Below are positions 49,517 to 59,392 of a DNA stretch of 63,275 bases, piece after piece (the first letter of the stretch is position 1; each line of letters starts with the position of its first letter). Source of the DNA: a virus; IMG/VR virus record IMGVR_UViG_3300027861_000023, positions 1 to 63,275 of that record, one strand, 5' to 3'. Under the pieces are notes generated by a model. It was not told where the DNA came from, made no database searches, and saw nothing but the letters and a program-made list of their open reading frames with translations. The translations under genes and the position numbers were made by a program.

Positions 49517-50272
49517 ATGAATAAAAAGAAACCAGAATTTAAGGCGAAAGCCTATCGTCTAACAGGAAACAAAGCGCCTTTGTCTTATATGTTATCCTCT
49601 AGACATTCAACAAGATCTCCTTTATTATATTTTGACGAAAAAGAAGGTACTAACAGACCTTTACGTTATTCAAGAAATCAAAAATCTCCTTTTGAAGATG
49701 AGCAAGATGGTAATGCTATTTTAGAACCTATTGTTTTTGAAGATGGAATGTTAACGGTTCCTAAAGAAAATCAAGTGTTACAAAAATTTCTTCATTTACA
49801 TCCTAGTAATGGTAATGTGTTTCAAGAAATAAATAAAGAGCGAGATGCTAGTGCGGAACTAGAAGTTGTTGAAATGGAAATTGAAGCTCAAATAGAAGCT
49901 AAAAAAATTACAGCAGACATTAAAAAACTAACTCAAGTTTGTCGTGTATTAATGGGTAATGGAGTTGAAAACATGACATCTCCTGAACTTAAAAGAGATT
50001 TACTTGTGTATGCTAAACATAACCCAGAAGATTTCTTAGACACAATTAATGATCCTATGCTAGAACTTATGGATGATGTTCATCAGTTCTTTAATGCTAC
50101 ACTTTTAACTTTTAGAAATAACGGTAAAGATGTTTACTATAATCTTCCTAATAATAAAAAGAAAATGATGACTGTTCCCTTTGGAGAGGATCCTCATTTT
50201 ATTGTAGGATCTTTTATGCAAAGTGATGAGGGATTAGAAGTTTATAAGCTTCTTAAAAATAAAATAAAATAA
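49517..50272 (+). CDS. Capsid-region hypothetical protein, 251 aa
   Basis: Not recognised by name. Basic N-terminus (NKKKPEFKAKAYRLTGNKAP), an acidic middle, a coiled part (AELEVVEMEIEAQIEAKKITAD) and an alpha/beta C-terminus. Position between the capsid protein and connectors suggests a head completion or decoration role. Closed by two terminators. Confidence 0.6.
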   Translation: MNKKKPEFKAKAYRLTGNKAPLSYMLSSRHSTRSPLLYFDEKEGTNRPLRYSRNQKSPFEDEQDGNAILEPIVFEDGMLTVPKENQVLQKFLHLHPSNGNVFQEINKERDASAELEVVEMEIEAQIEAKKITADIKKLTQVCRVLMGNGVENMTSPELKRDLLVYAKHNPEDFLDTINDPMLELMDDVHQFFNATLLTFRNNGKDVYYNLPNNKKKMMTVPFGEDPHFIVGSFMQSDEGLEVYKLLKNKIK

Positions 50273-50278
50273 AACTTT

Positions 50279-50300
50279 AAGTAAACAATATTGTTTACTT
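50279..50300. terminator. Palindromic hairpin terminator
   Basis: A perfect 22-bp palindrome (half-site AAGTAAACAAT) followed by TTTT. It works in principle in both directions. Confidence 0.75.
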
Positions 50301-50336
50301 TTTTAAGTACAATTTTATGTAATAGAATTGAAAATT

Positions 50337-50358
50337 AGCCGCCTTAAAAGGGTGGCTT
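50337..50358 (+). terminator. Second, tandem terminator
   Basis: AGCCGCC, loop, GGGTGGCT then seven Ts, only 37 bases after the first terminator. The doubled stop before the next promoter indicates strict isolation of the capsid operon. Confidence 0.75.
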
Positions 50359-50366
50359 TTTTTTAT

Positions 50367-50374
50367 TATCTTTG
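50367..50374 (+). promoter_or_regulatory. Promoter -7 box TATCTTTG
   Basis: TATCTTTG lies right after the tandem terminators and 33 bases before the ATG of the 92-aa gene. Confidence 0.65.
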
Positions 50375-50407
50375 TTTTTTATTAACCCATTAAAAACTTT
50401 TTATAAA

Positions 50408-50686
50408 ATGGTAAAATTTCTTAAAATTACGAATGCTCCTATTACTGGTCAATTGATTAGTCTTGATGGAGTAAAAGCAGTTGCTACAGCAACAGCAACA
50501 GCAGTGGCAGTTACAATCGATTATGTTGATGGAACTACTACAACGGTAACAACAGATGCTCAAGTAGCTCACGATGTTTACGACTCTATATTAAACAATA
50601 TGGAAGTAGCTTTAGCTACATCTTGGCAGAAGCCTTATTTTGAAGTGTCACTTCCAAAAGCAGTAACAAGTATAGTTAATGCATAA
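50408..50686 (+). CDS. Small structural protein, 92 aa
   Basis: The ATG at 50408 (MVKFLKITNAPITGQLISLD) is preferred over a TTG frame whose first codons overlap the promoter box. Thr/Val/Ala-rich beta protein (ATATATAVAVTIDYVDGTTT). Own promoter and terminator, so it is a monocistronic, probably abundant virion protein such as a capsid decoration (inference). Confidence 0.6.
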   Translation: MVKFLKITNAPITGQLISLDGVKAVATATATAVAVTIDYVDGTTTTVTTDAQVAHDVYDSILNNMEVALATSWQKPYFEVSLPKAVTSIVNA

Positions 50687-50709
50687 CGCATTTAGTTAAA
50701 CTATTAAAG

Positions 50710-50735
50710 AGAGGTTCTAAAAAAATAGAGCCTCT
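50710..50735 (+). terminator. Rho-independent terminator after the 92-aa gene
   Basis: AGAGGTTCTA and TAGAGCCTCT enclose a six-base loop, followed by a T-run of nine. Confidence 0.8.
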
Positions 50736-50746
50736 TTTTTTTTTGC

Positions 50747-50754
50747 TATCTTTG
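50747..50754 (+). promoter_or_regulatory. Promoter -7 box TATCTTTG for the connector-tail operon
   Basis: TATCTTTG lies immediately after the terminator T-run and 15 bases before the ATG of the first connector gene. It probably drives the genes up to 59.4 kb. Confidence 0.65.
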
Positions 50755-50769
50755 TGAAAAGAATTAATT

Positions 50770-51759
50770 ATGCCAATAAATGATGTAAGAAATACGGTAT
50801 TAGCGATAGCTAATAAAAACAACTATGGATATATTTCTCCGCAAGATTTTAATTTGTATGCACAACAATCTCAAATGGATATATTTGAAGATTACTTTTA
50901 TCAATACAACGCTCAGCTTACTAAAGAGAATCAGCGTATGTCAGGTACTGGATATGCAGATATTACAAAAGGATTAATTGAGGTAATTGATTATTTTTCT
51001 GTAACAAGACCTTTGTCTTTAAGTACAACTCCTCCAACTTTAAGTAATGTCTATTATTTGCCTTCACAAGCAACTACTGGTAGTGATTATTATTTAATGA
51101 ATAAAGTTTTAGTTTACACTACATTATTAGCTTCAGGGAAAACTACAGGTACTTCAGGTGGTAATAATGCGATAATAGATGCTAACGCTACGTTTATAAC
51201 AAGCGGTGTAAAAGTAGGTAGTACAGTATCTTTAGTAAAAAACGGCATAACTCAATACGTTACTGTTACACAAGTTCAAAGTGAAAACAAATTAGTTACA
51301 ACTGACAGCATCAACAGCACTGTTGTATGGGATGCACTTCTTATTTCTTATAATATTTATAATTCAAGTGGAATTCAAGAAGCAGAAAAGGTTACTCATA
51401 GTAAAATAACTATGTTAAATAATTCTACACTTACAGCTCCATCAATAGGTTACCCTGCTTATTTAGAAGAAGGTTTAATATTGACCGCTTTTCCAGATAG
51501 CATAAATAATATGGGTAGAGTTTTTTCTCAGTATATTAGATACCCTTATACTCCAAAATGGACTTATGTTTCAATAACTTTAGGAGAGCCTATGTTTGAT
51601 GCCAGTCAAGCTGATTACCAAGATTTTGAACTACCATTATCAGACGAACCTGCTTTAATAGCTAAAATATGTAAATATGTAGGTTTAGAAATTAGAGAAG
51701 CCGATGTATATGCATTTGGAACAGAGGCATTAGCAAACGAACAACAAACACAAGCATAG
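50770..51759 (+). CDS. Head-tail connector/ring protein, 329 aa
   Basis: N-terminus PINDVRNTVLAIANKNNYGYISPQDFN, a helix-rich start and a beta body, then a helical end. Contains a module AIIDANATFITSGVKVGSTVSL shared in pattern with two other structural proteins. First gene of the connector-tail operon, matching the ring proteins of Bacteroidota podoviruses by position. Family name not recalled with certainty. Confidence 0.6.
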   Translation: MPINDVRNTVLAIANKNNYGYISPQDFNLYAQQSQMDIFEDYFYQYNAQLTKENQRMSGTGYADITKGLIEVIDYFSVTRPLSLSTTPPTLSNVYYLPSQATTGSDYYLMNKVLVYTTLLASGKTTGTSGGNNAIIDANATFITSGVKVGSTVSLVKNGITQYVTVTQVQSENKLVTTDSINSTVVWDALLISYNIYNSSGIQEAEKVTHSKITMLNNSTLTAPSIGYPAYLEEGLILTAFPDSINNMGRVFSQYIRYPYTPKWTYVSITLGEPMFDASQADYQDFELPLSDEPALIAKICKYVGLEIREADVYAFGTEALANEQQTQA

Positions 51760-52683
51760 ATGGGATATATAAATGATTACGCATATTATCAAAATTCAGG
51801 AAATAATCCTAGCGATGAAAACTGGGGATCATATCAGTACGTTTCTCTGTTTGATATAGTTAATAATTTTATGTTAATGTATCAAGGAAACCATGCTTTA
51901 ATAAACAATATTGAAAGATATCAAATTTTATTTCATGCCAAAAGAGGGATTCAAGAATTAAATTATGATGCAATGAAGGAAATAAAAATCCTTCAATTAG
52001 ATGTTACATTGGATTTAAGGTTTATACTTCCTCAAGACTATGTTAATTGGGTGAGAGTTTCTGTTCACAAAAACGGAGTATTAATGCCATTGACAGAAAA
52101 TATTCAAACTAATTGGTCTGGAGCTTATCTTCAAGATCATGATTCTAATATTTTATTTGATCAAGATGGAAATGTATTACGACCTCAACAATCAGAAGTT
52201 GATTTAGAGCGAATGATGCGTGGAGGAAAAAGTATTTACCTAAATGAAGGAAACGCTTATAACGGTGCTGAAGGCTATTGCTATGATGGTAGGTGGTATT
52301 TTGATTATGCTGTTGGTAGTCGTTTTGGTTTAAATACAGAAACAGCTAACTCAAATCCTACATTTACAATTGATAAACAATCAGGAGTAATTAATTTTAG
52401 TAATATTTCTAACGCAGCTTCTGTTGTTTTAGAGTATGTATCTGATGGTATGGAAAACGGAGTAGATGGAAATGTTCAAGTTAATAAATTGTTTGAAGAG
52501 TATATTTATGCTTACATTAAATATTCTATATTAAACGGAAGGCTTGGTGTACAAGAATACGTTGTGTCTAGAGCAAGAAAAGATAAGTCATCTTTATTGA
52601 GAAATGCTAAAATTAGATTAAGTAATATTCACCCTGGAAGACTCTTAATGAATATGAGAGGTAAGGACAAATGGTTAAAATAA
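51760..52683 (+). CDS. Tail tubular/adaptor-like protein, 307 aa
   Basis: Contains YQILFHAKRGIQELNYDAMKE and LRFILPQDYVNWVRVSVHKNG, the pattern of gp11-like adaptor (tail tubular A) proteins. C-terminus is basic and helical (SSLLRNAKIRLSNIHPGRLL). Starts directly after the previous stop. It would connect portal and tail nozzle (inference). Confidence 0.65.
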   Translation: MGYINDYAYYQNSGNNPSDENWGSYQYVSLFDIVNNFMLMYQGNHALINNIERYQILFHAKRGIQELNYDAMKEIKILQLDVTLDLRFILPQDYVNWVRVSVHKNGVLMPLTENIQTNWSGAYLQDHDSNILFDQDGNVLRPQQSEVDLERMMRGGKSIYLNEGNAYNGAEGYCYDGRWYFDYAVGSRFGLNTETANSNPTFTIDKQSGVINFSNISNAASVVLEYVSDGMENGVDGNVQVNKLFEEYIYAYIKYSILNGRLGVQEYVVSRARKDKSSLLRNAKIRLSNIHPGRLLMNMRGKDKWLK

Positions 52684-52684
52684 T

Positions 52685-55600
52685 ATGCCAATAACTACAA
52701 CAAACTTTATATTAGGCAAAATGAACAAGTCTGTGGATGAAAGAATTCTTCCAAAAGGACAATACATTGATGCTTTAAATATTAGATTAGGATCTACAGA
52801 AGCTACTGAAATAGGTGCTGTTGAAAATTCAAAAGGGAATGAACTTCTTGCTTCTATTGAATATGGTGGTCAAGCTTTATCTGTAGGCGCAAAATGTATA
52901 GGTGCTTATGAAGATGGCATGAGAGAAACTATTTATTGGTTTATTCATGACAAGACTAATCAAGTTGCTCCTGAAGGAAAGGTTAGTTTAATAGTTTCTT
53001 ATAATACTAGCCAACAGACTCTTCAATATCATGTAATTTCAACATCTGTTTTAAATTTTAATGAATTATATTTAATTACAGGAATAGATTTAGTAGATGG
53101 AGAGTTGTTGTTTTTTACAGATGATTATAATCCGCCACGAGTAATAAATGTTAAAAGAAATTATCCTGATCCTATAGCAAATGTAGATCAGTTTACTGAA
53201 GAATTTATAAGTGTTGTTGTAAAACCTCCAGGGTTTGAAGATAGTGTTGGAAATCACATTCCTTTATCAGTTCCACAGGTTCAATTAGTAACCCTTCCAG
53301 GTAATGAGAATTATATGGAAGAAAGATTTATTTGTTTTGCTTATAGATACAGGTATATAGACAATCAGTACAGCGCTACATCTTTATTTACAAAACCTGC
53401 ATTTAACACTAATGATTTTCAATTTGACACTAGAAATTACAACAATGTTGGAATGACAAATCGCTATAACGGTGCGGTTATAACATTTAGTACTGGTAAT
53501 GAGTTAGTTAAAGAAATAGATTTATTATATAAAGATACTTCTTCTAATATTATTTATGTAATTGAAAGATTTAAAAAAGAAGATTTTGGTTGGGCAGACA
53601 ACACGAATAAAACATATTCATTTACAAATAGTAAAATATATACTACTTTAGGATCTGATGAATTATTAAGACAATATGATAACGTACCTCGTTTTGCAAA
53701 AGCGCAAACAATAATGGGTAATCGTTTATTTTATGGAAATTTTATAGATGGGTATGACTTTAAAAGAAATAGTAATTTAGGAACTAATATTTCTTTAAAT
53801 TATTCTACTTCTTATCTTAGAGAAGATCTTTCTTTTTTAAGTTTAGAACAAGGTATTCCTGAAAATGGAGTTAATTATACTATTAACCCTTCTCAGTCAA
53901 CAGCAGTAGAAAATTCTAAAATAAATGTTGATATTTCTGAGATAGCTGACAAACTAAAAACAGGATCAATAATAAATTTTTCTTTTAATTTTACTCACGA
54001 CAGTCTTAACGGAACTTCAAGTACAGATTGTTTTAGTGATAATGTTGAATTTAAAAATGCAGATTTTAATTTAGATATAAGTATTACATTAGAACAAGAT
54101 TATTCTAGTCCTTATGATTTATTTGTTTCTAGTCAATTTCAAGATGCATTTGGAACAGGAACTTTAGCTGATGGAAGATTTTTACCTATACTTGATGCTC
54201 AAAATGGAAACTCTTTAACTGATTTATTTAATAACGCTTTATTATCTCCTGCTGTTTCTTGTGTTTTTACAAAAACCAATAGTAGTATAAATGATTCCAC
54301 AACACAACAAGGAGTTACTATTACAGCAGTACCAGGGGACAATAGTTTCGATTTGCAAATTATTGCAATGAACTTTCAAAATATAGATGCTACAGATCCA
54401 CTGAACCCAATAACAACAAATATTTATGAGTATTTTAGATTTGTAAGTTCTGAAACAAGTTATACTGTTGATGCAGACACAAGTAGTTTGCATAGTAATA
54501 GAGATTACGAAACAGGTATTGTTTATATGGATGATTATGCTAGAGCTTCTACTGTTTTAGTTTCAGAATATAATACCATATATATAGAGCCTGCTGATTC
54601 TGTTAATAAAAACACTATACAAGTTCAAATAAATAGTGTAGCTCCTTACTGGGCAACAAAATATAAATTTGTAGTAAAGCCAAGTTTAGCAGATTACGAA
54701 ACTATATTCTCTAATTTCTTTTATATTAGACCTTCTGACAACATGATCTTTTTTAAATTAGAAGGAGATAACGCAAGTAAAGTTTCAAAAGGTCAAACTT
54801 TAATTGTAAAAAGAGATGTTTCAGGAGCATTAACAAGATTAGAAAAGTGTGAAGTTTTAGATGTAACACCAGAATCTTCAAACTTTTTACAACTTGCTGG
54901 TGAAACTGCTGAGGAAGAAAGTCAATTATCTGGACTTTATATGCAAATTAAAAATCAAAATTTTAATGTTGTTTTAACTGATGATGCAGTTGTTGAACTT
55001 GGTAATCAATTTGCTTCATCATCAACACAAGGTTGTTCTGATACACAGAGGAACATAGGGTATCCTTGTTTTATAACAGATCCAGACACTGGAACGACAC
55101 TAAATTATACTATCCCAGGAGGTTCTGTTATTAAATTAAAATTTAGAGCTAACAGAAGTGAAACTGGAGCGCCAGGTGGAGCGCCTCATTATCAATGGGT
55201 GTGGGAGCAAGAATTTGTAGCAACTAAAGAATATTCTGATTTAAAGAAATGGTATGATGGTGATAATATAAATGTTGCATTAGCTCAGCCTGGAAATGTA
55301 AATGGATTTCCTTCAGATGATATAGTTGCAAGTTATGATTCAACTTATTATACGCCTTCTGTTCCAACAATTTTTAATGAATTTGCATACGCTAATAATG
55401 TTCCTTGTGAAAGATTTAAAGTTAAACTTGCTTTTTGCCAAGCTATTCCAGGAAATGAAACATCTCCATTATATTTTGGAGTGAATAGTGGTATACCTGG
55501 AGCTAACAGAGCTTTTGCTTCTGATAGACAATCATCTATTGAAGCTGATATTATTGTGTTTAGAGCTAACACTTTATTGATTTTTGAATCTGAACCATTA

Positions 55601-57499
55601 GATGCAGATCCAAATTTTTATTATGACGCTAGTGAAATGTTTGATATTGACTCAAACGGATTCCACTTATCTGGAGGGTTAATTGAACAAGGTGATCAAA
55701 ATCAAACAAGCAGTCAAGATGCTATTGTTAATTTAAATTTTGCCGATGTTTATACTTTTGGTAATGGTTTAGAAAGTTTTAAAATAAAAGACCAATTAGC
55801 TGGAAAATCTTTTCAGTTAGGACAAAGAGTCTTAGCAGTTTCTAATCAAGATTATAAAGAAGCTGACAGGTTTGAGGGGTTAACATACAGTGGGATTTAC
55901 AGTAGTAATTCTGGATCAAACAACTTAAATGAATTTAATTTAGGTTTAGTTAATTTTAAAGATTTAGAAACTTCTTATGGGCCTATTCAATTATTGCATT
56001 CAAGAAAAACAGATATACTTGTTTTACAAGAAGATAGAATATCATATGTTTTAACAAGTAAAAATTTACTATCTGATTCAACAGGTGGAGGTGTAATAAC
56101 ATCTGTTCCAGAAGTTTTAGGCACACAAATATCTCGTTTAGAAGAGTATGGAATTAGTTTTAATCCAGAAAGTTTTATTGCTTATGGGCCAAGCGTATTT
56201 TTTACAGATTCTAAAAGAGGTGCAGTATTAAATTTATTAGGCGAATCTAACGGTGGAGGTGCAGATTCTCTTAGAGTTATTTCTGAATTAGGAATGAGGT
56301 CTTGGTTTAGAGAAGAGTTTTATTTAAACTTAACTACTCAAAAACTAGGAGCTTTTGATCCTTATATGAATGAATATGTTTTATCATTAAATCAAACTCC
56401 TATCCCAATACCTCCAGAAGTGTTACCATGTGGTACTCAAGTAACTAGAAATGGTTTACCTGCTGGAGAAGAAATATCTACAGTTATAAATTATGGAAAT
56501 TTAATAGGAACAGCTCCTATAAATTATAATGTAACATCTGGAGATATAGTTATAACTGTTCTTTGGAACGGAGTTTCTGTTACAAGTGGAAATTTATCTG
56601 GTTCAGGTGTTTATAATTGGGATAAAACTTTAAACACTCCTAATGATGCTACAATTACCATTCAAGCGATAGGAAGTCCAGCAGATTTTGTTATAAATTA
56701 TAATTGTGTTGTAGGTGTTCCAATCACTGTTGTTAAAGTTGTTCTTAATTCATCTGTAGATTCTAATAAATTTATTCATGCAGAATATTTTTGGGAAAAT
56801 TCAACAAATATAAGTCCTGTTGATAGTGATTTATGTGAGTTTGGAAATTCTTCGTTAGTAGCTTCTACTTTTGACGTTCAACAAGGTGTTAGAGGTTTAG
56901 GTGTTTTCCCTCTTGATGGAGTAGATTTAACTATAAGATCTAATAAAATAAATTTTGATAACTATGATTGGGGATTCCCAAATGATAATTTTAAATATTT
57001 ATCAAGTAACACTTTATATTCTAATACCGTAAGTGGAATTAGTTCATTATTATTAGGCGCAACTACAATACCAAATTCTAGTGTCACAAATCCTTCAAGC
57101 GGTTTGTATCAATCAGAAGTTGCAAGTTTATCTATACCATTATCAAATCAGTATTTATATTTAATATATGATTACAGAACAACATCGTGTCAACAATTTT
57201 GTTATGATGCTACAGATTTTACAGAGGCTTGTTGTGAATGTTCTATTCCATGCAAAGCGTTTCCTTGTAGTAGTATTCAGCAAGATGCATCTATAATATG
57301 TAATCAACCATTGTCAAATATCTATTATCATACTGGTGCTGGCGGAACACCTGTTGTTGGAGATTTTGTTTATTCATCAGCAATTTGCAGCAGTAGTTCA
57401 GCTGTTCCTCTTTTAGCTGGATATTATAAAACACAAGGTAATAAATATATACGAGTAACAAGTAACGGAATAGTAACAGAAGTAGTAAATTGCAGTTAA
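52685..57499 (+). CDS. Tail nozzle / stabilisation protein, 1604 aa
   Basis: Starts PITTTNFILGKMNKSVDERI, with GQYIDALNIRLGS, the recognised start of the large tail 'stabilisation' (nozzle or muzzle) proteins of Bacteroidota podoviruses. A long beta-rich body has Asn/Ser-rich segments, and the C-terminal ~170 residues contain Cys pairs (CYDATDFTEACCEC) and a repeat shared with the next gene. It probably forms the tail tube tip. Assignment is by similarity of start and position. Confidence 0.75.
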   Translation: MPITTTNFILGKMNKSVDERILPKGQYIDALNIRLGSTEATEIGAVENSKGNELLASIEYGGQALSVGAKCIGAYEDGMRETIYWFIHDKTNQVAPEGKVSLIVSYNTSQQTLQYHVISTSVLNFNELYLITGIDLVDGELLFFTDDYNPPRVINVKRNYPDPIANVDQFTEEFISVVVKPPGFEDSVGNHIPLSVPQVQLVTLPGNENYMEERFICFAYRYRYIDNQYSATSLFTKPAFNTNDFQFDTRNYNNVGMTNRYNGAVITFSTGNELVKEIDLLYKDTSSNIIYVIERFKKEDFGWADNTNKTYSFTNSKIYTTLGSDELLRQYDNVPRFAKAQTIMGNRLFYGNFIDGYDFKRNSNLGTNISLNYSTSYLREDLSFLSLEQGIPENGVNYTINPSQSTAVENSKINVDISEIADKLKTGSIINFSFNFTHDSLNGTSSTDCFSDNVEFKNADFNLDISITLEQDYSSPYDLFVSSQFQDAFGTGTLADGRFLPILDAQNGNSLTDLFNNALLSPAVSCVFTKTNSSINDSTTQQGVTITAVPGDNSFDLQIIAMNFQNIDATDPLNPITTNIYEYFRFVSSETSYTVDADTSSLHSNRDYETGIVYMDDYARASTVLVSEYNTIYIEPADSVNKNTIQVQINSVAPYWATKYKFVVKPSLADYETIFSNFFYIRPSDNMIFFKLEGDNASKVSKGQTLIVKRDVSGALTRLEKCEVLDVTPESSNFLQLAGETAEEESQLSGLYMQIKNQNFNVVLTDDAVVELGNQFASSSTQGCSDTQRNIGYPCFITDPDTGTTLNYTIPGGSVIKLKFRANRSETGAPGGAPHYQWVWEQEFVATKEYSDLKKWYDGDNINVALAQPGNVNGFPSDDIVASYDSTYYTPSVPTIFNEFAYANNVPCERFKVKLAFCQAIPGNETSPLYFGVNSGIPGANRAFASDRQSSIEADIIVFRANTLLIFESEPLDADPNFYYDASEMFDIDSNGFHLSGGLIEQGDQNQTSSQDAIVNLNFADVYTFGNGLESFKIKDQLAGKSFQLGQRVLAVSNQDYKEADRFEGLTYSGIYSSNSGSNNLNEFNLGLVNFKDLETSYGPIQLLHSRKTDILVLQEDRISYVLTSKNLLSDSTGGGVITSVPEVLGTQISRLEEYGISFNPESFIAYGPSVFFTDSKRGAVLNLLGESNGGGADSLRVISELGMRSWFREEFYLNLTTQKLGAFDPYMNEYVLSLNQTPIPIPPEVLPCGTQVTRNGLPAGEEISTVINYGNLIGTAPINYNVTSGDIVITVLWNGVSVTSGNLSGSGVYNWDKTLNTPNDATITIQAIGSPADFVINYNCVVGVPITVVKVVLNSSVDSNKFIHAEYFWENSTNISPVDSDLCEFGNSSLVASTFDVQQGVRGLGVFPLDGVDLTIRSNKINFDNYDWGFPNDNFKYLSSNTLYSNTVSGISSLLLGATTIPNSSVTNPSSGLYQSEVASLSIPLSNQYLYLIYDYRTTSCQQFCYDATDFTEACCECSIPCKAFPCSSIQQDASIICNQPLSNIYYHTGAGGTPVVGDFVYSSAICSSSSAVPLLAGYYKTQGNKYIRVTSNGIVTEVVNCS

Positions 57500-57509
57500 A
57501 TATAATATT

Positions 57510-58526
57510 ATGGCAACAATAGGAACATATTGTTTTGATGGCGTAAATTTTGCGCAAGCAACATCTTTATACACAGATTCAGCGCTAACTAATTTAGCTC
57601 CTGATGGTTATTATGCTCAAGGCGCAATATCAAGAAGACAATTAAATGGTGTTTTATTAAATGCAGTTTCGTGTAGCTCTTGTGTCGATCCTTGTGGTGT
57701 AGGGGTAAATGCTTCAGTTAGTAATAATGGTCTCTTTTTCTCTCAATTTGGTTTAGGAGCCGATATTGGCGCTATTGTTGTTTATATATATGCGTATTCT
57801 ACGATACCTGATGGAATATTAGCTACTTATAATTCTAATACATACAACAGACTAACTTGTTTAAACAATAATGGTAGTACAATTACCGAAAATGGAGGTT
57901 CAAATATTCCATATGCAGGGTTTAATAATCAAGGAACTGAACTTCCGACATATATAGGAAAGAATAACACAAACTTAGTGAATAATTCTCCTTATAACGT
58001 AGTGCCTGGTACTAATTGTGTGACTAGTCAACAACTTAGAGATTTTACTTTAATTAATGGAACTTATGTTGATCAAGGAACAAGTCAAATTAAAACAGTA
58101 GTTCCTACTCAAGTAGGTACTGCTGCTGTATCATATGTTTATACTATGGTTATACCTAAAACATCAGCATCACCATCTGTTTTAGATTTACAAATATTTG
58201 CTCCCATTTGTGGCACTGCTTTTAGTTATAATTTAGATTGTCCTGTGCTTTTAGATAGTTTTCAAGGATCTGCAAGTCAAGCAAATACAACTTGTGCTGC
58301 AAATGTAGCAACATATTATTTTGTTCAAAATGCTCAATGGGTGGGTGGAAACACAATAAGTCCTAAAACAAATTCAACTCCAGAAGTTGGAAATTGGGTT
58401 TTTACAACTAATACAGGATCAGCTTATTTAAATGACACTAATACAGATTTATATTACATTATAGATAATACCACTTATATTAAGGTAAAATATGGTGTTG
58501 TAATAGAAACAGGAAATTGTACTTAA
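57510..58526 (+). CDS. Tail accessory protein with Cys repeat domain, 338 aa
   Basis: Starts ATIGTYCFDGVNFAQATSLYTD and has several Cys pairs (SCSSCVDPCG). The C-terminal part (PEVGNWVFTTNTGSAYLN..., ending in a Cys-Thr) matches in pattern the end of the large tail protein (VGDFVYSSA...GYYKTQGNKYIRV..C). Beta-rich and hydrophilic. Probably a tail-tip attachment protein (inference). Confidence 0.6.
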   Translation: MATIGTYCFDGVNFAQATSLYTDSALTNLAPDGYYAQGAISRRQLNGVLLNAVSCSSCVDPCGVGVNASVSNNGLFFSQFGLGADIGAIVVYIYAYSTIPDGILATYNSNTYNRLTCLNNNGSTITENGGSNIPYAGFNNQGTELPTYIGKNNTNLVNNSPYNVVPGTNCVTSQQLRDFTLINGTYVDQGTSQIKTVVPTQVGTAAVSYVYTMVIPKTSASPSVLDLQIFAPICGTAFSYNLDCPVLLDSFQGSASQANTTCAANVATYYFVQNAQWVGGNTISPKTNSTPEVGNWVFTTNTGSAYLNDTNTDLYYIIDNTTYIKVKYGVVIETGNCT

Positions 58527-58538
58527 AGAATAAACAAT

Positions 58539-59372
58539 ATGGCAACACCAATATCAAGTTATACATTATCTTATAATCCAGATGCGGCAGGAGTACTTTC
58601 TCAAGAAGGTGGGTGGCCATCTTTCTATTCTTTTATTCCAGACTATATGATAGGAATGAATAATTATTTTTATAGTTTTAAAAGAGGTAATTTATGGAGA
58701 CATAACACAAATGAAACTAGAAATAATTACTATGGAGTTCAATATAAATCCACTATAACTAGCGTTTTCAATGTAGAGCCTACTTTAAGTATAAAGCTTT
58801 TTAAAACAATGTCATATGAGTCTACAACTACTGTGGCTGATACCAGTCAGGCAGCTTGGAGATGTGTTGAGTTAAATACTGATTTAACAGATGGTAGTCC
58901 AGGATCAATGTTTTCAACATATTTTGTTCAGAAAGAAGGAGAGTGGTTTAGTTTTTTAAGAAACAATGCTGGAACTTTAAATTACAAATCTCGTTCCGTT
59001 AACGGAATTGGAGTAGCTGATAGTATTTCAACTCCAGCGGTTGGGTTTACAACAATTAATTTTAACAATGCGGTTGGTTCAATTATTAGTATTGGAGATT
59101 CTGTTTATGCTGTTACCACAGCAGGAGGTGTAGCTACAGCTGATCCAGCTATAATAGGAGAAGTAACAGGCGTAACAACTAACAGTATTACAATTGAAGA
59201 TTCAAATGTGTTGCCAGTTATTGTTGGACAGTTTATACTTTACAGTAAAAATTCAGTTGCAGAGTCTCATGGAGCAAGAGGTTATTTTATGCAATTTAAA
59301 TTAGAAAATGATTCAACAGATCCTGTAGAACTGTTTTCTGTAGGCTCTAGTGTGATGCAAAGTAATCCTTAG
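58539..59372 (+). CDS. Tail-associated structural protein, 277 aa
   Basis: The N-terminal half is Tyr/Phe-rich (GGWPSFYSFIPDYMIGMNNY, then FKRGNLWRHNTNETRNNYYG). The C-terminal half carries an inserted module (SIISIGDSVYAVTTAGG...EVTGVTTNSITI). Closest in feel to structural proteins that follow the large tail protein in related phages. No named family. Confidence 0.6.
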   Translation: MATPISSYTLSYNPDAAGVLSQEGGWPSFYSFIPDYMIGMNNYFYSFKRGNLWRHNTNETRNNYYGVQYKSTITSVFNVEPTLSIKLFKTMSYESTTTVADTSQAAWRCVELNTDLTDGSPGSMFSTYFVQKEGEWFSFLRNNAGTLNYKSRSVNGIGVADSISTPAVGFTTINFNNAVGSIISIGDSVYAVTTAGGVATADPAIIGEVTGVTTNSITIEDSNVLPVIVGQFILYSKNSVAESHGARGYFMQFKLENDSTDPVELFSVGSSVMQSNP

Positions 59373-59380
59373 AATTTATC

Positions 59381-59388
59381 TATATTTG
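59381..59388 (+). promoter_or_regulatory. Promoter-like box TATATTTG, unusually close to the start codon
   Basis: TATATTTG ends only four bases before the ATG of the GNAT-like gene, so a transcript from it would start at or past the ATG. It may drive a leaderless message or be chance. Confidence 0.35.
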
Positions 59389-59392
59389 TTAT

